64,000 nucleotides of DNA. Origin: Heterodera schachtii. Taxonomy: Eukaryota > Nematoda > Chromadorea > Rhabditida > Heteroderidae. How positions within the stretch are numbered: the stretch's first letter is position 1; every line of letters starts with the position of its first letter. The DNA is taken from the NCBI GenBank assembly GCA_023374025.1, contig SIJG01000033.1, positions 124,001-188,000 on the forward strand, in the 5' to 3' direction. Below are positions 13,501 to 24,970 of this stretch, one piece after another. The position numbers and the translations under genes are program-made. The notes beneath the pieces were generated by a model. It made no database searches and was not told the origin of the DNA. It was given only the letters and a program-made list of their open reading frames with translations.

Positions 13501-15480
13501 AAAACAATAAAAAAATGCTATCACAATATCATAAACAAAAAAATTTAAAAATTCAAACTCTTAAATTATATTACGGATTATAGCTTGATGTTTGAGTTGA
13601 TATATTGAGCGTTGAATAACATTTAAAAAGTTTCATATATGGATTTGGCAGAAGGGAACAACGGAGATATTAGCGGAAATGAATCGTGAAAAAATAAACG
13701 AGCTATTAATGAAACTAAATTATGCATATCTGCAGAACGAACGAAATTTGAATCATAAAATCACAGTAATTTAAAATTATAGAGAAAAATTAACTATAAA
13801 AATTAAAAATATATTAAAGCTTTAAGCATAATACTGAAATAAATAAAATAAGTGTAGACATTTATTAGTTTTCTGAAAAAAATTTTCAAATTTGAACCAT
13901 GACATAATTTTAGAATGCATGTAATTGGTAATAAATCGTAAGAAATTTTTAAATGAATTAACAGAAAAATTTAGAATACAAAATATAAGAAAAATCAAAC
14001 AGAATAAAAATTAATTAGCAATTTAAACTTCAACATCAAATGTATCCAAAATATTATATGTGATCAATTAAATGCAAAAGATTAACAAAAATGATAAAAG
14101 GTTTCAAATAATACATGAACATTATGCTGAAATATAACAAAAATGAAATTTTTTGTTTAAAGACTATGTTGGAGGAACAGAAATATGCAACATTATCATA
14201 AATTTTTATGTTTGCAAATAAATATTCATTTATATAGAAATTTATATAAATAATGAATTGGTACATTTCAAAGAGATCGAGATGAAAAGTAAAAAAATAG
14301 AAAATATTTATAATATATAGAGAATAAAACATAAACTGAAACATATATAAAAATATTTTTTTAAATAAATTAAATACGGAGGACATCTCGAGGGACCGAT
14401 GATGCAGAAATATGATAAAAACTAAAATATTTGCAAATGCATTTCAACACAGAAAATTTCGGAAACAGGGAGTGAGTAGATCCTTAAGAAGCTCTAAACG
14501 ACATGAGTTTAATATGTAATAAAGAAAGACGCATATAAAAGAATATAATAAATAATCTTTCTAAAAAGTTTTAAAAATTACCATAATTCAGAATTATATT
14601 TTAATAATTAAAAATATGATATAGAGAAAGTTAATAAATACTCGAAATTTTAAATAAATTTAATTTCATTGAAAACTGATTTGATTAATTAAATACGGAG
14701 GACAATCAAATATATATGACAATTTAAGGATTACCCATAATGCTTAAGATCACAAACAATTATATATTTTATAAACCTAGCTGGACCAAAAACGTAGAGT
14801 GGATGCTATCAGAAGACACCAAGAAGAAAATATGAATAAAAGATATGAAAATTAAAATTTTTAAAAACATAAATACAGAAAATTTATAAAAAGTTATGTT
14901 GAAAAAATAATATAAATGTAAAAATTCTTTTTCTTTACTTATAAAATATATGATCTACTAATTTCTAATTTTAATAAAAAATAAAAATTTTATTTTTAAT
15001 TTTTCGAAAAAGCAATTAAGAAGCTTCACGACATGAGCAATAATATTATTGTTATAATTAAACTAAGAAATAAAGAACGAAACATATAAAAGATATAAAA
15101 ATAATCTTGCTAATAATTTTAATAATTCAGATTTAAATACCTTAATAATTAAAAATATGATATAGAGAAAGTTAATTAAATACTAGAAAAATGTAAATTA
15201 ATTTAAATTTATTAATAAATCAAAATATTTTTATATAAAAAAACAAAAATTAAAAATAAAATATAAAAAAAATAATTATAAGTTTTATTTTGGAACGCAT
15301 GGGAAACTTAAGAAAATTAAATTAAAATAAACACATATTTTTGTGGACAGAAAAAATAACATTAAAGAAAATAATGATAAAGACATTATCTAAGCCGTGT
15401 GATCTAATTAATAAGATAAAAACAACAAATTTAAGAAATAAAGGAAAAGAAAAATTTATTAAAAACAACAAAAAATTGTT
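10585..15480. other. AT-rich gene-poor DNA with decayed dispersed repeats
   Basis: No credible gene is seen. Several repeat families are recognisable. A unit with AATGAAAGCATCG, then AACTTTGAAGGTTG, then a segment ending CATCTTGTT lies at about 10.6-10.96, 12.45-13.0 and 27.58-28.05 kb. A unit starting TTAAGAAGCT and containing ACGACATGA lies at about 14.48, 15.02 and 21.82 kb. A unit with ACACCAAGA followed by AAAAGA lies at 14.8, 21.98, 24.05, 31.7 and 32.77 kb. Open frames here, including those on the minus strand at 12482-12697 and 14054-14386, are low-complexity Ile/Phe/Tyr/Asn-rich translations expected from AT-rich DNA. Confidence 0.7.
12450..13020. repeat. Dispersed repeat copy (family shared with 10.6 and 27.6 kb)
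   Basis: The stretch containing TATGTCCAGCGCTCACAA and ATCGCAAAATGAGTT matches about 27590-27680 (TATGTTCAGCGCCCACAA, TCGCAAAATGAGTT). The following AATGAAAGCATCGGTATT block matches both about 10627 and about 27730. The later AACTTTGAGGGTTGATATAT block matches about 10748 and about 27985. The order of blocks is the same in the copies, so this is one dispersed unit of roughly 500 bp. No terminal repeats or coding capacity are seen. Confidence 0.6.
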
Positions 15481-16171
15481 CCTAACCGGGCCGGTCCGGT
15501 TCCCGAATCATGCACTTTTGGTGCCCCGAAAGTAGTGCGATAGGCTTCCGGAAAATGACCAATCAATCACTGAGCTTTTTTGTGGAACGACTCAACACGG
15601 GTCATAATGGTAAAATAAAACTTCACAGTTCAACATAAGAACCCGGAAATAATCAGCAGAAGAAAACAAAGGCCCAAAAATTTTGCGAAAATGTCGACGA
15701 AATTAAATTGCTAAATTTGTGAATAAATTCATTTTCAAATTTTCCATTTCCATTTATTTAACTACCTCTGTTTAATGTAATGACAAAAGTGATTGCTATG
15801 AAAAATTCCTAATCGCAAAGGATGCGCGAGAGTCTTAATTCTCGACCCGGTTTCTAGAGTTTTCGCTTCTTGGACTCGGTTCCCCGCCTCGGATATTAGT
15901 CTCAGAAACCGAGAAATTTTTACGCTTTTAAAGTAAGCCGTTGGTACCCAACCTTTTTTGAAAAAATATTCAAAAACTAGCGAAAATTGTTTACTCGGGT
16001 TTTTTCTTGCACTACCATGATTATGATATTCTCGCCAAGAAAAGTCATTGTTCTGATTTTTAAGAGAGAAAAAGACACAATGCTGAATCGCTGCTGAGCC
16101 TGGTTTCCCATAGATAAACAATTTCATGAAATCTTTTTTATTATTGTTTCATAATTAAAATCGGTTTTAGT
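15481..16171. other. Moderate-GC unique stretch, no assignable gene
   Basis: GC rises compared with the left flank. A minus-strand frame of 121 codons spans 15762-16127. Its translation has mixed composition rather than AT-rich filler, but it matches no family I recognise and shows no clear splice sites. The DNA has small inverted motifs (CTCGGTTCCCCGCCTCGG and GAAACCGAG near 15870-15920), so a transposon fragment is as likely as a gene. At 15485-15500 there is a short GGGCCGGTCCGGTTCCCG block. Confidence 0.3.
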
Positions 16172-16559
16172 CTAGTTGGCAAAATTAGTTGGCGAAACGT
16201 CCGATTTTTGGTGTTGGCGAAACGCCCGAATGAGTTGGCAAAGTGTCCAGTTGGCAAAATGACAGTTGGCGAGATGGCCAGTTAACGAGCTGGTATTTGA
16301 TTTGAAGAGCTAGCCCAAAGATTTATCTAGTATTCAATTAATTTAGAAAATTTTTTATTTCGTTACAAAAAAGTTAGAGTCAAAGTTGTAGAGCAGAATT
16401 AAACTTTTTGTAAATTTTTACTATTTTTTAAAAATTATACTAGGAAAATTTTATTAATTTGATTATTTTTAAGCTAAATTATGTTTTAATATTTAGCAAA
16501 TAAAATTAAATATTTAAAATTAAATATTGCGAACTTTGTACTTTTGTCACTTTGTCCTT

Positions 16560-16730
16560 ACACCTTCAATAGCCCCCTCCCTTCTCTCTCAATCTCCATT
16601 TTTCTCTCCTTCCCTCCCCTCTCTCGTTTTCTTTCTCTCCTTCCTCTCCCCCTCCCATCTCTCTCGCTCGCTCCCCCTCTCTCTCTCACTGCTCCCTTTG
16701 TTTCTTAACCAATTAAAAAAGACGCGGAGC
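16560..16730 (+). promoter_or_regulatory. CT-rich tract + AT box + GACGCGGAGCC module, copy 1
   Basis: A (CT)-rich tract of about 130 bp is followed by GCTCCCTTTGTTTCTTAA, an AT-rich box and then AAAAGACGCGGAGCC. The same order of blocks recurs at about 33480-33715 and about 62530-62765, so this is a conserved module rather than a chance microsatellite. In the other two copies the AT-rich box reads AATATAAAA, like a TATA box. The layout resembles a core promoter, but no gene directly downstream is evident here. It could equally be part of a longer dispersed repeat. Confidence 0.4.
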
Positions 16731-16924
16731 CATGTCATTGATTGCCCTAAAACTAAACTGAGTTTTTGGCACGACTACATTTCGCCAATTGACATTTCGC
16801 CAACTAACCCAAAAACATTCATTTCGCCAACTGACATTTCGCCAACTTGACATCTGGCCAACTGACATCTCGCCAACATTCATTTCGCCAACTCAGCCAA
16901 AAACATTCATTTTGCCGGCGCGCC

Positions 16925-17142
16925 TATGATTCGTCTACTCGACGATTCGTCTACTCAGCCAAAAAGTGACGATTCGTCTACTCAGCCAAAAAGCCACGAT
17001 TCGTCTATTACACGATTCGTCTATTCGACGATTCGTCTACTCAGCCAAAAAGTGACGATTCGTCTACTAAGCAAAAAAGCAACGATTCGTCTACTAAACG
17101 ATTCGTCTACTCAGCCAAAAAGTGACGATTCGTCTACTAAAA
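16925..17142 (+). repeat. CGATTCGTCTACT short tandem array (left arm)
   Basis: About nine to ten occurrences of ACGATTCGTCTACT are spaced by CAGCCAAAAAGTG or by nothing. The reverse complement of the same unit fills 18314-18535, so the two arrays form inverted arms around the coding-like core. Open frames across the arrays (Asp-Ser-Ser-Thr-Gln-Pro repeats) follow from the repeat and are not evidence of a protein. Confidence 0.85.
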
Positions 17143-17306
17143 CAAATATAAATTATTTATGAACAAAAATCAATGTGAATTATGAAAATTTTTACATTTT
17201 CTTGGGCGCTGGACTTGTTATGACCCTATGACATATATTTAGACCCGAAACAGACCAAGGGCTTAAAGTATCAAATATATTTTATGCTATATTCCTCCTG
17301 ATCCAT

Positions 17307-17648
17307 TTGCTACTTTCAACGTTTTTTAATAATTTATTAATTCAACCTATTTTAAATCAATTTTCTCATTTTAAGCAAATGAAATCAATTCGAACACTAA
17401 TTGAACAACAGCAGCTACTTAAGGCACCAAAACGCACAAGAAAGTCGTCAGATTTCGACGACAACAGCCACAATTATCTGCCAAATCCAGTGTGCTTCCA
17501 CGCAGAGCAAAAACGCAACAAAATTAAGAAGACAGCGATGGAAAACCCGCGCCAAAATCCATCCAAAATGCTGGCGGAAGTCCATGCAGACACCAAGGAC
17601 GAAATCTTTGTTGCTATGGGCATTGATCTCGCACTGGCGGCAGAATGA
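17307..17648 (+). pseudogene. Coding-like fragment inside the TIR element, unknown family
   Basis: This 113-codon frame has balanced composition: Lys/Arg-rich near APKRTRKSS, acidic at DFDDN, and ending AMGIDLALAAE. It stands out from the AT-rich surroundings. A possible donor (AAG|GTGCGTCT) lies just after the stop at about 17655, and TTTTTAG with GCAGAAAAGGAAGATTTACG follows at about 17690, suggesting exon pieces. I do not recognise the protein. Placement between inverted repeat arrays suggests a host gene fragment carried by a transposon, but the reading frame may simply be fortuitous. Confidence 0.35.
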
Positions 17649-17931
17649 GAAGGTGCGTCTGCAACTTTTTTAGTCCTATTTGTTTCAGTTTTTAGGCAGA
17701 AAAGGAAGATTTACGGCAACAGGACCGGGTAAACCCTTTGCATTTTTGCTGCCCGTGACCAATTAATGAAGGATGGCGAAAACACTGTTGCACGACAGCG
17801 AAGGCACCACCAAAAAGGGAGAAGTAAGTTCCGATGGTCCGTCCCAATTCAATGGTTTTTTCTTCTTTTAAGTTTTAGGAACGTGAAACAAAAAGAATCA
17901 GCAGCAATTCCGCATTATTTGAACCGCTGAA

Positions 17932-18021
17932 ATGAAGAGATTGCGCGACAAGTTGGCCCAGTCGCTTCTCGACGGCACTGAACAATTGAACATGCAGAGC
18001 CAGAAGATTGAAATTTTATAA
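17932..18021 (+). pseudogene. Second coding-like fragment, possible SNARE-like heptads
   Basis: ATG at 17932 opens a 29-residue frame that begins MKRLRDKLAQSLLDG, continues with TEQLNMQSQKIE and stops at 18021. Hydrophobic residues are spaced as in an amphipathic helix. The LLDGTEQLNMQSQKIE part loosely resembles the start of Qb-SNARE motifs such as Vti1 (LLDxTERLxxSSxxLE), but this is a weak, remembered resemblance over a short stretch. A possible acceptor (TTTTAG at about 17872-17878) lies upstream; the frame immediately upstream is closed. Most likely a captured and degraded exon. Confidence 0.25.
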
Positions 18022-18313
18022 CCTTTATTCCTCATAATATCGGTTACAATTTGTTTAACCCAAATCTTGTGATAATCATCATATTGATTCGTTTTGTTAT
18101 GTTTGATCAGTAAAATTTTATGCAAGTTTTTGATTGAATATTTCTTCGGAAGGGTCTTGATTTTTGTGTATTCTTGGTTCTGAATTAGTCTAAGAGTGTT
18201 AGAATTGTGTGAAGCGCCATAAAAAGCTATGGAAACTGCTTTTTTAAGTAGGAAAACCCCAGAAAAAAGGCTTTAAAGTTTGTTCGAGTTCGAATCCGGG
18301 TTTTAGAACTTTT

Positions 18314-18535
18314 TTTGAGGAGTAGACGAATAATGTAGACGAATCGTCACATTTTGGCTGAGTAGACGAATCGTCGCATTTTGGCTGAGTAGACGAATCG
18401 TCGAGTAGACGAATCGTATAATAGACGAATCGTTGACATTTGACTGAGTAGACGAATCGTCACATTTTGGCTGAGTAGACGAATCGTATAGTAGACGAAT
18501 CGTTGAATAGACGAATCGTTGAGTAGACGAATCGA
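18314..18535 (-). repeat. CGATTCGTCTACT short tandem array (right arm)
   Basis: This is the inverted partner of the array at 16925-17142. The unit here reads AGTAGACGAATCGT on the + strand, interspersed with CACATTTTGGCTG. It runs into the TTGGCGAAA-type terminal repeat at 18540-18596. Confidence 0.85.
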
Positions 18536-18599
18536 TGGTAGGCGATTTTGCCAACTCAGCCAAAATCTGACGTTTCGCCAATTATTTCGCCAACTAGTC

Positions 18600-21500
18600 T
18601 TAAATTGATTTTTTAACTGTCTAATGATACTAAATAACATAAAAAGTGCATCAAAGCAAAGAAATCTTTAAAAATAAATAAAGTATCAAAAGCTTTTTCA
18701 AAAATCACAAGTACCAATCTTGAGTCCAGCATTCTAAACCGTGCTAATTCAAACTTAGGTGATCTTAATAGTTGTAGTCATAATTCTTAACGTGTCAGGT
18801 TTTGCTATTTCGGTCAAAATCCCCCCTGATTCCCTGCGTACCCCTAAGCAGGATTCTGAAAATAAGGCAAAAAAAGTCGAAATTTTCGAATTCGCCTGGA
18901 ATTCATAACTCAATTTAAATTTAAGCTATAAAGATGCTTGATAGCTCATCAGAACCGCAAGAGTCTGAAGGTGTGCCCTTTCTCCAAGACCATTGCTTGT
19001 TGTCACTCCCCGCCTATATACAAACTCATTTCTGGTACATAATCGAAAAACTTTTCAAAATTAAAAAATTTTTTTGAAGAACTTTTTCGTTTTGTGCGAA
19101 ATTTTGTTTTTGTGGGGCATTTAAAAAAAAATTTTTTGAAAAATCATCAAAAATGAAAAAACTGAAAATACAAAATATTTCCTAAATATTTATAAAATTC
19201 AGAATATTTAATAATAATACACAATGATCAAAAAGAAAATTTCATTCTGCCAAGGTCATTGAAGCAAATACTGACCATTTTTTACAAAAGCATATTAAAT
19301 TAATTACAATTAAATTTAAAAAAATAAACATTTTTGCTTATTTTATAATATATTTTTATTATAAAAATTAAAGATTAATTAATCAAAGTACTCAAGTAAA
19401 TCATTCAAGTAATATTAAAAGGCCTAGATAATTCTGTAAATAAATTCTACTAATTATTGTATTTGTAAATAATCTATGTTACGTACTTACAAACATCTTT
19501 CTCAACATAAATGTAAACAAGCACTTATCTTCGAATTTAAAATAAAATTACTAAAATAGCCTAATATATTAAAATCGAAAACGAGCATATCAACGAAAAC
19601 AATATTGTCGAACCAGACCAGGCGCGAGTAAATATAATATGAAACGATGAAACTAATATATTACAGGAGCCTAAATTCACATGATGAAATTATGTATTTG
19701 ATAAGTAAATTAATTAATTGAAAAGTAATTTTCATTAAAACAAAAAAATCCTCATTTTCTAATATTAAAACCAAGATGTTCCAAGCTTTAATTAAAAGAA
19801 TTGCAAATGCAAAAAAAAAATGATAGAAATCAACCCAAAAAAAAAATTTATTATATTAACAAAATAAAATTAAAAAGTAAAGTATAAAACGGGACCAAGA
19901 CAAGAAAGAAAGGAAAATAAAATAAGAGAATTAATCTTTTTTTAAATCAATGTGAAATTTACCACTTCTATTATTGAATATTTTTTGATTCAATTAATAT
20001 TAGCAAACGATGAATTTCTTTTTAAATTATTAAAATCAATTTAAAATAGTCTATTATAATTAAATGAAATATTTTCAAGAAAAATGAGAGCATGGAAAGT
20101 AGTCGAAAACTGGCAAATGTTTCATATTTCTCCCACCCAATTTTTTGGAAAAAAATATACATAAATAATGCATAAACAAAATTTATTTATTTACTACGAA
20201 GTGCAATACGAGAAATGCAATTTCAAGAAAAACAAAACCAAAAGATTATCATGTAAAGGATCATGTTTGCATATACATAATCATGCATATAGAAATTTAC
20301 AGAAGTAATGAATGGATACATTTCAATTCAAAGAAATTGAGATAAAAAGTAAAAAATAAAAATAATTATAATACATAAAGAATAAAATATAAAAATACTA
20401 AAAAAGTTTTAAAAAATGAATTTATTACGGAAAGAATTTATGAATCATAAATAAAAAAAATGTAAAACCAAAAAATACATACAAAATTCAAAAAGCTTAA
20501 GCAATAAAAGCATAAAACTAATTGAAAATTTGTTGGAAAAAAAAGATGATGGCAGGCTCTCTCAACAATAGTAAAAATAGGAATAAAAAAATGTGCATAA
20601 TAATACAAAAAATTTGTAAAAAAATATTAACTGTTCAAATTTGTAAATTAAAACAATTAAAAATTATTAGATAATCAAATGCAATTTTAAATCTTCATTT
20701 TAATTTATAATAAATATGATTAATAATAAATAAATGGAAAATAGCTTTATATTATAAGCAATTGTAAATGTTAACAATTGGAGTGATAAAAGAATTCATT
20801 TCAATTCACAAGAAACCACAACCCATTAGAATTAAAAATAAAATCGACCATAAACCGAAAATTAAAGATTAATATTATCATTAGATAAATTAATTTAAAA
20901 CCAAATAAGAAAAATTTTACATGGAGGGACATTGGACCAAGGTTATGAAGTCGAAAAATTAATAATTAGACAATTTTGTTAAAAACATAATTAAAAAAGA
21001 TTAATAATATAAAATATCATCAAATAAACAAAATAGTTTTAATTCTAATCTAAAAACATTGAAAACGAATTAGATAAAAATAATAATGCCGTATAAATTG
21101 ATAAAAAAAAATTATATTTATTGAACAAATGAAGTCATAAATTAATAAATTATAATTTTCATGTCTTCATTCGTTTAAATTTCAGTTTACATTTGTTATT
21201 TTTTTTGAAAGTTTTCATATTTATTAATTAGAATATTTTTGTCATTAAATTTTTTTTTGAATTTTATATGGTTATATTTTAATAGTTATATGCTTATAAA
21301 TGAGTAAATAAAACGCATATAAAATTAGAAAAATAAGCTTATAATTAAACAAATAACAAATAAATAATAAAAAAACAATAACTTATAAAATTGGAATTTT
21401 CATAAAAAAATAACAAATAAAACTGAAAATTAAACAAATGAAGACATGATTTAAATTAAGAATCAAAATTTAAAATAATTAAATAAAGCTGAACTAAAAA

Positions 21501-22430
21501 GCAATTAATTAAATAGCCTTGACTGTGCTGTGGATAATTATAAAGAAAAAATTTTAATTATCAAATTCTACTTAAAGTGAAAAGCTGCAATATTAATACA
21601 AAAAATGTTGATGATAATCGACTCAAAAAATTACAATTCTTAAATTTAAAATTAATCGTAAAATTTAATTTTCATGTAAAGTAGTTTTAAATTTTAACAA
21701 ATTGTAAAAATATACTAAAAACAAAACAACAAAAAAACTCAGAAAAGTTAAAGAATGTAAAAATAAATATTCTTATGAGTGTAGACAGGGTCAACCAAAA
21801 GTGAGAAAATGATTGCACTTAAGAAGCTGCACGACATGAATTATTATTATGTTTTTGTATAATTAAAATAAGTTAAATAAAGAATAACGCACAAAAAGAA
21901 CAAAGCCAAAAAATATATAAAATTCGGAATAATATAACCTAGAAGGATCGATGAGCTAAAACACTCGGGTACTCTCGCAAGACACCAAGAGTAAAAATAG
22001 AAATAAAAGACGTAAAAATTAAAATTGAAAACATATTAAAACAGAAAAATTATAAAAAAAAATATGTTGAAAATATAATATAAAAGGAAAAAATATTTTT
22101 TTTTTCGATTATAAAATATATGATATACAAAATGACAACAGAATTAGGATCATTTTAATAATAAATCCCCTTTTTAACCGTTAAAATAAAGTCAATGAAT
22201 TAATTATTTAAAAATTACTATAAAACAATTATTAATTTTATCAAATACAATTTTAAAATCATCTTTTTGAAAAATTATTATATTTTTTGGAAGGTTCTAC
22301 TTCTTCAATTAAGTGAACAAAAAAAGTTAAGATTTATAAAATATTTTTAATGAGCCACAATTATACGCAAATAAAAGCTAAATTACTATATAAAATATCA
22401 AATGAAAATTTAAAAATATTTTATTCCAGA
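18600..22430. other. AT-rich gene-poor DNA
   Basis: No gene is seen. 18600-19200 is somewhat less AT-rich but has no open frame or recognisable motif. About 20250-20680 belongs to a repeat with a second copy at about 23140-23570. The TTAAGAAGCTGCACGACATGA block at about 21817 matches copies at 14.5 and 15.0 kb. The rest is low-complexity A/T sequence. Confidence 0.6.
20250..20690. repeat. Dispersed repeat pair, copy 1 (partner 23140-23570)
   Basis: From CATGTTTGCATATACA through GAATGGATACATTTC, GAATTTATTACGGAAAG, GCTTAAGCAATAAAAGC and GGCAGGCTCTCTCAACAATAG to AATTTGTAAATTAAAAC, the sequence is near-identical to 23140-23570. A weaker partial copy of the first part lies at about 14200-14390. 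No coding capacity is seen. The high identity suggests a recent duplication or a dispersed element about 430 bp long. Confidence 0.8.
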
Positions 22431-22438
22431 ATTTCAAT

Positions 22439-22714
22439 TAGGGTTGCTCCCCGACATGTTTCGGGGAATTACGAAAGTTGTAAATTGCACTTGAATTAAG
22501 ATGGAAGTATCTTTAAATGAGTTTTTAAGACTTTTTTGTTCTGGACTTTTTCTTTTTCTGTTTTTTTAGACTTTATATGAAAATTTCCTCCCCGACGAAG
22601 GTGTTGCTCCCCGACATTTTTTAAATTTCTCCAGCCATCCCCGACAAATTCTTTCGGGGAATTTCCTCCCCGTTCCCCGACATTTTGCTCCCCGAGGCTC
22701 GGGGAGCAACCCTA
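22439..22714. mobile_element. hAT-like MITE, 276 bp, CCCCGA-rich
   Basis: The terminal inverted repeat TAGGGTTGCTCCCCGA (16 bp) is perfect at both ends. The element is flanked by a perfect 8-bp direct repeat ATTTCAAT (22431-22438 and 22715-22722). An 8-bp duplication is the hallmark of hAT-type transposition. The interior consists mainly of TTGCTCCCCGACATTT and TTCGGGGAA units in both orientations. There is no coding capacity, and the shared GC-rich core found in larger relatives is absent. Confidence 0.88.
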
Positions 22715-22722
22715 ATTTCAAT

Positions 22723-24130
22723 TAAAGAAATTATTAATGAATTAATATGGGGATCGAGACGACCTTGTTGGGTAAACGATCAGAGCAACATTTATTTTAA
22801 AACCATCATAATTAAATATGAATATTATCAAAATATTGAAAAAACTCATAAAATATGAGGTAAAAAGTTTAATAACTAATATTTATTTTAGTATTTAATA
22901 TAAATTTATAGTTTTTTTGAAAATTTAAAAAACACAAAACTCAAAAAATAATTTTATTTATTTTTTTCTAAAAAGCATTAATTTTAATGAATGTGCTTCA
23001 AAGTAAATCATAGACAAATAAATATTTAAACAATATATTTTCAACGTATATGAAGTATTAAACATACCAATTAAATTTTTTAAAAATTTTGAATGACAAA
23101 ATATTTTAATTAACAAAATGAAACTGCTAAAAAATGATCATGTTTGCATATACACATTAGAAAATTTACAGAAGTAATGAATGGATACATTTCAATTCAA
23201 AGACACCGAGATAAAAAGTAAAAAATAAAAATAATTGTAATATATAAAGAATAAAATATAAAAATACTAAAAAAGTTTTAAAAAAATGAATTTATTACGG
23301 AAAGAATTTATGAATCATAAATAAAAAAATGTAAAACCAAAAAATACATACAAAATACAAAAAGCTTAAGCAATAAAAGCATAAAACTAATTGAAATTTT
23401 GTTGGAAAAAGAAGAGGATGGCAGGCTCTCTCAACAATAGTAAAAATAGGAATAAAAAAATTTGCATAATAATACAAAAAATTTGTAAAAAAAAATATTA
23501 ACTGTTCAAATTGGTAAATTAAAACAATTAAAAATTATTAGATAATCAAATGCAATTTTATATCTTCATTTTCAATTCTTGGATTTAAGGTATATAAGCA
23601 ATTTTAGCCTTTTACCTGTTCAAAAAATTCAATAAAAATTAAAATTTATAAACAATCATTTAAGTGTTTTTAGTGACAATATATAGATATTAAAAGCTAA
23701 ATTATTATATAAAATATCAAATGAAAATAAAAACTATTTCATTCCAGAATTTTAATTAAATAAATGACGAATGAATTAATATGAGATCGAATCGGTCTAG
23801 TGGGTGAATTTTGAGTGCAACACTGATTTTAAGATCATTACAATAAATAAAAAAATTATTGTTATTGAAAAAAACTCATAAATATGGTATAAAAAATGAA
23901 TAACCAATAAAAGAATAAAACTACTTGAAAAATTGTTGCAAAACGATTCAAATACAATATATATGAAAATTTAATAGTTGCCCAGCAATGTATGATCACA
24001 AAAATTAAATATTTTATAAACCTACAGGGACCGATCAGCAAAAACAGTTGGGTCCTCTCGCGTGAAACCAAGAGTTAAAATAGAAATTAAAGACGTAAAA
24101 ATTAGAATTGAAAAAATTGACTGATTTACA
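22723..24130. other. AT-rich gene-poor DNA with repeat copies
   Basis: No gene is seen. The stretch holds the second copy of the 20.25-kb repeat (about 23140-23570) and a block at about 24000-24115 (GGACCGATCAGC, GGGTCCTCTCGCG, ACCAAGAGTTAAAATAG) that belongs to a family also at about 14.77, 21.95 and 31.69 kb. Minus-strand open frames at 23295-23477 and 23862-24071 lie in these repeats and look fortuitous. Confidence 0.6.
23140..23570. repeat. Dispersed repeat pair, copy 2 (partner 20250-20690)
   Basis: This is near-identical to 20250-20690 over about 430 bp, with small differences such as AAAGACACCGAG in place of AAAGAAATTGAG. Both copies end in the AATTTGTAAA or AATTGGTAAA region. Confidence 0.8.
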
Positions 24131-24149
24131 AATACGGAGCTAATTCAAA

Positions 24150-24970
24150 GCAAACCCCCGTCCCCGCCCCCGCGACTATGACCCCCGCCAACCCCCGCCC
24201 CCGCGAAAAGCCACCCCCGCCCCACGGGGCTCGAACCCTAGGTCAATCGATTTAACCAATTTTGTGGAAAATATAAGCAATTTGAAAATTTTACTGCATT
24301 CAGAATCAAAAAACAAGATTTCTAACAATTTTTTCGGCACATTTTTAAAAAAAAAATTTTTGGATGTGTGAGGGAAGAGAGCCCGACGGTGCCGATAGGC
24401 ACCGCTGGAAAATTTTTTGTATTCTATACAAATTGTTTACAAATTTTGTCCAAAAATTTACCAAATATTTGCAATTAAAAGCCAAGCGTCGACTTTTTTT
24501 GCTTTTAAAAATGCCTTTTTTTGCGGCGAGCTTCCAAAAAACTTTGGGCAACAGGGGGTCCGACGGTGCCGAGAAACGCCACCGGGAAAATTTTGTAATT
24601 TTTAATGCGATTTGTTAACAATTTTGTTCAAAAAATAACAAATTTTTTCAATTTTGAGCCAATTTTTTAAGAGAATAAGAATTTTTAGTGGGCGGAGTGA
24701 AAATTTTGACACATTTTATACCAATTTTAAATACATTTCGCCATAAAAATTAAAAAAAAATTTATCCAGGAAATCCAGGTTTTTTGTGCCTGGACCTGGA
24801 CCTGGACCTGGATTTTCAAATTGACCTGGACCTGGATTTCCTGGACAAAAATCCAGGAAAATCCAGGTCCAGGAAAAATCCAGGTTGCCGAAAAATGACC
24901 TGGACCTGGACCTGGATCCAGGAAAAATCCAGGCCTGGATCCAGGTCCAGGTCGAGCTCTAGTTACAGTG
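24150..24970. mobile_element. Composite of degraded hAT-like MITEs
   Basis: Three parts are visible. 24150-24237 is a CCCCCGCCCCCG-type array ending CTCGAACCCTAG. 24310-24610 contains two reversed copies of the GC-rich core, GACGGTGCCGATAGGCACC and GACGGTGCCGAGAAACGCC. 24780-24965 is a CCTGGACCTGG array that reads first one strand and then the other and ends GGTCGAGCTCTAG. The right end CGAGCTCTA matches the terminal style TAGAGCTCG of the element at 59568-60146. I could not find a matching left end or a target duplication, so the boundaries are approximate and elements may be nested. Confidence 0.55.

Larger units (their letters stand above)
16172..18597. mobile_element. TIR element with nested repeat arrays and a coding-like insert
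   Basis: The left end reads TAGTTGGCAAAATTAGTTGG and the right end, reversed, reads TAGTTGGCGAAATAATTGG. Both continue with GCGAAACGTC and GATTTTTGG or GATTTTGG, giving terminal inverted repeats of about 40 bp. GTC flanks both ends (16170-16172 and 18597-18599), a possible 3-bp target duplication. Inside are arrays of GTTGGCGAAATG-type units (16173-16290 and, inverted, 16780-16920) and of CGATTCGTCTACT units (16925-17142 and, inverted, 18314-18535). Between the arrays lies a GC-richer, coding-like core (17300-18025). No transposase is visible, so the element would be non-autonomous. The superfamily is uncertain. Confidence 0.65.

Noticed and set aside
18280..18302. tRNA B box (GTTCGAATCCGGG)
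   Set aside because: No A box or stems are found at the right distance; probably chance or a tiny remnant.
24150..24240. Telomere-like or G-quadruplex CCCCCG array
   Set aside because: The units are irregular, short and interstitial, and resemble subterminal arrays of the nearby MITEs.
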